Positions 61,722 to 64,000 of a stretch of 64,000 bases of DNA are shown piece after piece. A program made the position numbers and the translations under genes. The DNA is taken from the NCBI RefSeq assembly GCF_002834225.1, contig NZ_NNSR01000072.1, forward strand, positions 62,001 to 126,000, written 5' to 3'. Positions within the stretch are counted from its first letter, which is position 1, and each line of letters begins with the position of its first letter. Under the pieces are notes generated by a model, which was given only the letters and a program-made list of their open reading frames with translations, was not told the origin of the DNA and searched no databases. This DNA is from Ruminococcus bromii. Lineage in GTDB: Bacteria > Bacillota > Clostridia > Oscillospirales > Acutalibacteraceae.

Positions 61722-64000
61722 ATGTCCCAAGATTATAATTCAACACTTAATCTTCCAAAGACAGATTTCCCTATGAGAGCAGGTCTTCCGAAAAGCGAAC
61801 CTGTTACACTTCAGAACTGGGAAGACGAAAAGGTTTATGAAAACCTTATGAAAGCAAACGAGGGCAAGCCTCTGTTCATTCTGCACGACGGTCCTCCGTA
61901 TGCAAACGGTGATATTCACCTTGGTCACGCACTCAACAAGATTCTCAAAGATTTTATTGTGAGATACAAGAATATGGCAGGCTTTAAAGCTCCGTATGTT
62001 CCCGGTTGGGATACGCACGGTCTTCCGACAGAGCTTAAAGCCAGAAAGAAAGCCGGTATCGGTAATTCTGCCGAAATTTCAGTTGTTGAACTTCGTAAGA
62101 TGTGCGAAGAGTTCGTAAAAGGCTACATTAACGATCAGCGTACACAGTTTAAAAGACTCGGTGTAATCGGTGAGTGGGATAAGCCTTACATTACTCTTAA
62201 TCACGAGTTTGAAGCAGAGCAAATCAGAGTATTTGCTGAAATGGCTACAAAGGGTTATATCTACAAGGGATTGAAGCCTGTTTACTGGTGTCCTGAATGT
62301 AAGACTGCTCTTGCAGAAGCTGAAATTGAGTATGCAGAAGATCCTTGCCATTCAATCTATGTGAAGTTTAATGTAACCGATGATAAAGGCGTATTCTCAA
62401 ATATGGGAATTGACCCCTCAAAGGTTAAGTTTGTAATCTGGACAACTACTACTTGGACGCTTCCTGCAAATGTCGCAATTTGCGTAGGTCCGAGATTCGA
62501 ATATTCCGTAATCAAAACAGGCGATGAATACCTTGTAATGGCGTCTGAGCTTTATAAATCTGCTCTTGATGAAGCAGGCATTACCGATTTTGAAGTTGTT
62601 GCAACGGTAAAGGGCAGCGAACTTGAATATATTAAAACTGCCCATCCGTTCCTCGACAGGGAGTCACTTGTTATCGTTGGTGAGCATGTAACTCTTGAAA
62701 GCGGTACAGGTTGTGTACACACAGCTCCCGGACACGGTGTTGACGACTACAATGTATGTCAGAATTATCCTGAGATTCCGATTATTTGTCCCGTTGATTC
62801 TAACGGTGTTCTTACCGAAGAAGCAGGTCAGTTTGCCGGTCTTACAACTGATGAGGCTAACAAAAAAATTGCTGCTTATCTTGAAGAAAACGGTTCTCTC
62901 TTTGCGTTAAAGAAAATTGTCCATCAGTATCCTCATTGCTGGAGATGTAAAACTCCTATCCTTTTCAGAGCAACAGATCAGTGGTTCTGTTCGGTTGACG
63001 ATTTCAAGGATGAGGCTGTTGACGCTATCAACACTGTTAAGTGGATTCCTGCATGGGGCAAGGACAGAATTACATCAATGGTAAGAGAAAGAAAGGATTG
63101 GTGTATCTCTCGTCAGAGAAAATGGGGTGTCCCGATTCCGATTTTCTTCTGTAAGGATTGCGGAGAGGCTCTTATTGATAAGGATGCAATGCTTGCTGTT
63201 GCGGATTTGTTCGGCAAAGAAGGCTCAAACGCTTGGTACAATCACACAGCCGCAGAAATTCTTCCTGCCGGTACAAAGTGTAAGAAGTGCGGTTGTACTG
63301 AATTTGAAAAAGAAAAAGATATTATGGATGTTTGGTTCGACAGCGGCTCATCTCACGCAGCTGTTCTTGAACAGCGTGATAATCTTGAGTCACCTGCAGA
63401 CCTCTATCTTGAGGGCAACGACCAGTACAGAGGTTGGTTCCAGTCATCACTTCTGACTTCTGTTGCCACAAGAGGAAGAGCACCTTATAAGGCTGTTCTT
63501 ACTCATGGTATGATTCTTGATGATGAGTCAAGAAAGATGAGCAAGTCCCTTGGCAACGGCATCAGTCCACAGGAGGTTATTCAGCAGTACGGCGCAGATG
63601 TTCTTAGACTTTGGGTTGCATCAACCGACTACCAGACTGATGTTCATATTTCAAAGGATATTCTCAAGCAGATTTCTGAGTCATACAGAAAAATCAGAAA
63701 TACTGCAAGATATATTCTCGGCAACATTTCAGACTTCAACCCCGATACCGATATGGTTGACTTTGAAAAGGTGCTGCCAATTGATAAATGGGCGCTTGCA
63801 AAGCTTAATGACCTTATCACAAAGGTTAGAGCTTCATACGATAATTATGAGTTCCATATTGTATATCACAGCATTCATAACTTCTGTGTTGTTGATATGT
63901 CTAACTTCTATCTTGATGTTCTAAAGGACAGACTTTACACAGAAAAAGCAGACAGCATTTCAAGAAGAGCTGCTCAGACTGTAATTTATGTTATTCTTGA
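61722..64000 (+). CDS. ileS: Isoleucine-tRNA ligase, 5' part (continues past window)
   Basis: The first 759 codons of a class I synthetase. HIGH motif HLGH at 66-69 (within GDIHLGHALNK), editing domain (WTTTTWTLPANVAICVG), tRNA-binding RQRKWGVPIP and KMSKS at 605-609 are intact; the frame stays open to base 64000. ATG 61722 is 10 bases after GGAG (61708-61711). Only 37 bases separate it from divIVA, with no T-box leader, so it depends on upstream transcription. The C-terminal zinc region is outside the window. Confidence 0.96.
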   Translation, partial: MSQDYNSTLNLPKTDFPMRAGLPKSEPVTLQNWEDEKVYENLMKANEGKPLFILHDGPPYANGDIHLGHALNKILKDFIVRYKNMAGFKAPYVPGWDTHGLPTELKARKKAGIGNSAEISVVELRKMCEEFVKGYINDQRTQFKRLGVIGEWDKPYITLNHEFEAEQIRVFAEMATKGYIYKGLKPVYWCPECKTALAEAEIEYAEDPCHSIYVKFNVTDDKGVFSNMGIDPSKVKFVIWTTTTWTLPANVAICVGPRFEYSVIKTGDEYLVMASELYKSALDEAGITDFEVVATVKGSELEYIKTAHPFLDRESLVIVGEHVTLESGTGCVHTAPGHGVDDYNVCQNYPEIPIICPVDSNGVLTEEAGQFAGLTTDEANKKIAAYLEENGSLFALKKIVHQYPHCWRCKTPILFRATDQWFCSVDDFKDEAVDAINTVKWIPAWGKDRITSMVRERKDWCISRQRKWGVPIPIFFCKDCGEALIDKDAMLAVADLFGKEGSNAWYNHTAAEILPAGTKCKKCGCTEFEKEKDIMDVWFDSGSSHAAVLEQRDNLESPADLYLEGNDQYRGWFQSSLLTSVATRGRAPYKAVLTHGMILDDESRKMSKSLGNGISPQEVIQQYGADVLRLWVASTDYQTDVHISKDILKQISESYRKIRNTARYILGNISDFNPDTDMVDFEKVLPIDKWALAKLNDLITKVRASYDNYEFHIVYHSIHNFCVVDMSNFYLDVLKDRLYTEKADSISRRAAQTVIYVIL

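Overview
The window is a gene-dense, low-GC chromosomal segment from a spore-forming Clostridia bacterium. Protein style and gene order fit the Oscillospiraceae/Ruminococcus group; this is inferred from gene content, not from a marker search. Evidence for the group: a complete spoIIIAA-AH operon, yabP, yabQ and yunB; long-form hpf; divIVA-sepF-ylmH; strong AGGAGG-type ribosome sites; sigma-A promoters with 17-bp spacers; and frequent TTG starts. Every gene I can support lies on the + strand. I see no rRNA, tRNA, CRISPR array, transposase or phage gene.

Layout. 1-10092: 3' end of nadK, then argR and recN, a small three-gene cassette of unknown function, recJ, relA, dtd, a metallo-beta-lactamase-fold hydrolase and hemZ. 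10098-16346: a zinc-ribbon protein, then the conserved yab block (SpoVB-like flippase, mazG, rqcP, yabP, yabQ, divIC, yabR) with an HU gene inside it, then hpf. 16405-22459: an RNA methyltransferase, a membrane protein with two lipocalin-like repeats, an HD protein, ligA, a lipoprotein gene, and a RelB-type antitoxin with a wrecked YoeB-type toxin. 22471-27174: the sporulation operon spoIIIAA-AH behind a sigma-E-like promoter. 27175-28711: a 352-base noncoding stretch with a structured leader, then infC-rpmI-rplT, ended by a strong terminator. 28732-46366: rRNA methylase, dprA, topA, trmFO, plsX, rnc, a radical SAM protein, smc, ftsY, rdgB, yhbY, nadD, yqeK, rsfS, leuS. 46410-50140: rpsU, aroQ, an M24 peptidase, efp, an acidic zinc-ribbon protein, yunB. 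50165-64000: miaB, a YlbF-family gene, mutS, mutL, miaA, a HlyD-like protein, yggS, sepF, ylmH, divIVA and the first 759 codons of ileS.

How the genes work together. The region is mostly core information processing: DNA repair and recombination (recN, recJ, ligA, dprA, mutS, mutL, smc), ribosome assembly, hibernation and rescue (hpf, rqcP, yhbY, rsfS, efp, infC-rpmI-rplT, rpsU), tRNA and rRNA modification and charging, division (divIC, sepF, divIVA) and the mother-cell arm of sporulation.

The most notable points are regulatory. (1) The ribosome sites of two sporulation genes, yabP and yunB, lie inside the 3' arm of the terminator hairpin of the gene upstream, with the U-tract running straight into the ATG. 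(2) infC has only an ATC start codon, and two long-range 7-bp helices can cover its ribosome site. (3) A lipoprotein gene and a decayed toxin-antitoxin module sit side by side with matching promoter architecture and an identical 29-bp terminator. (4) A radical SAM gene has no ATG, GTG or TTG upstream of its iron-sulfur motif.
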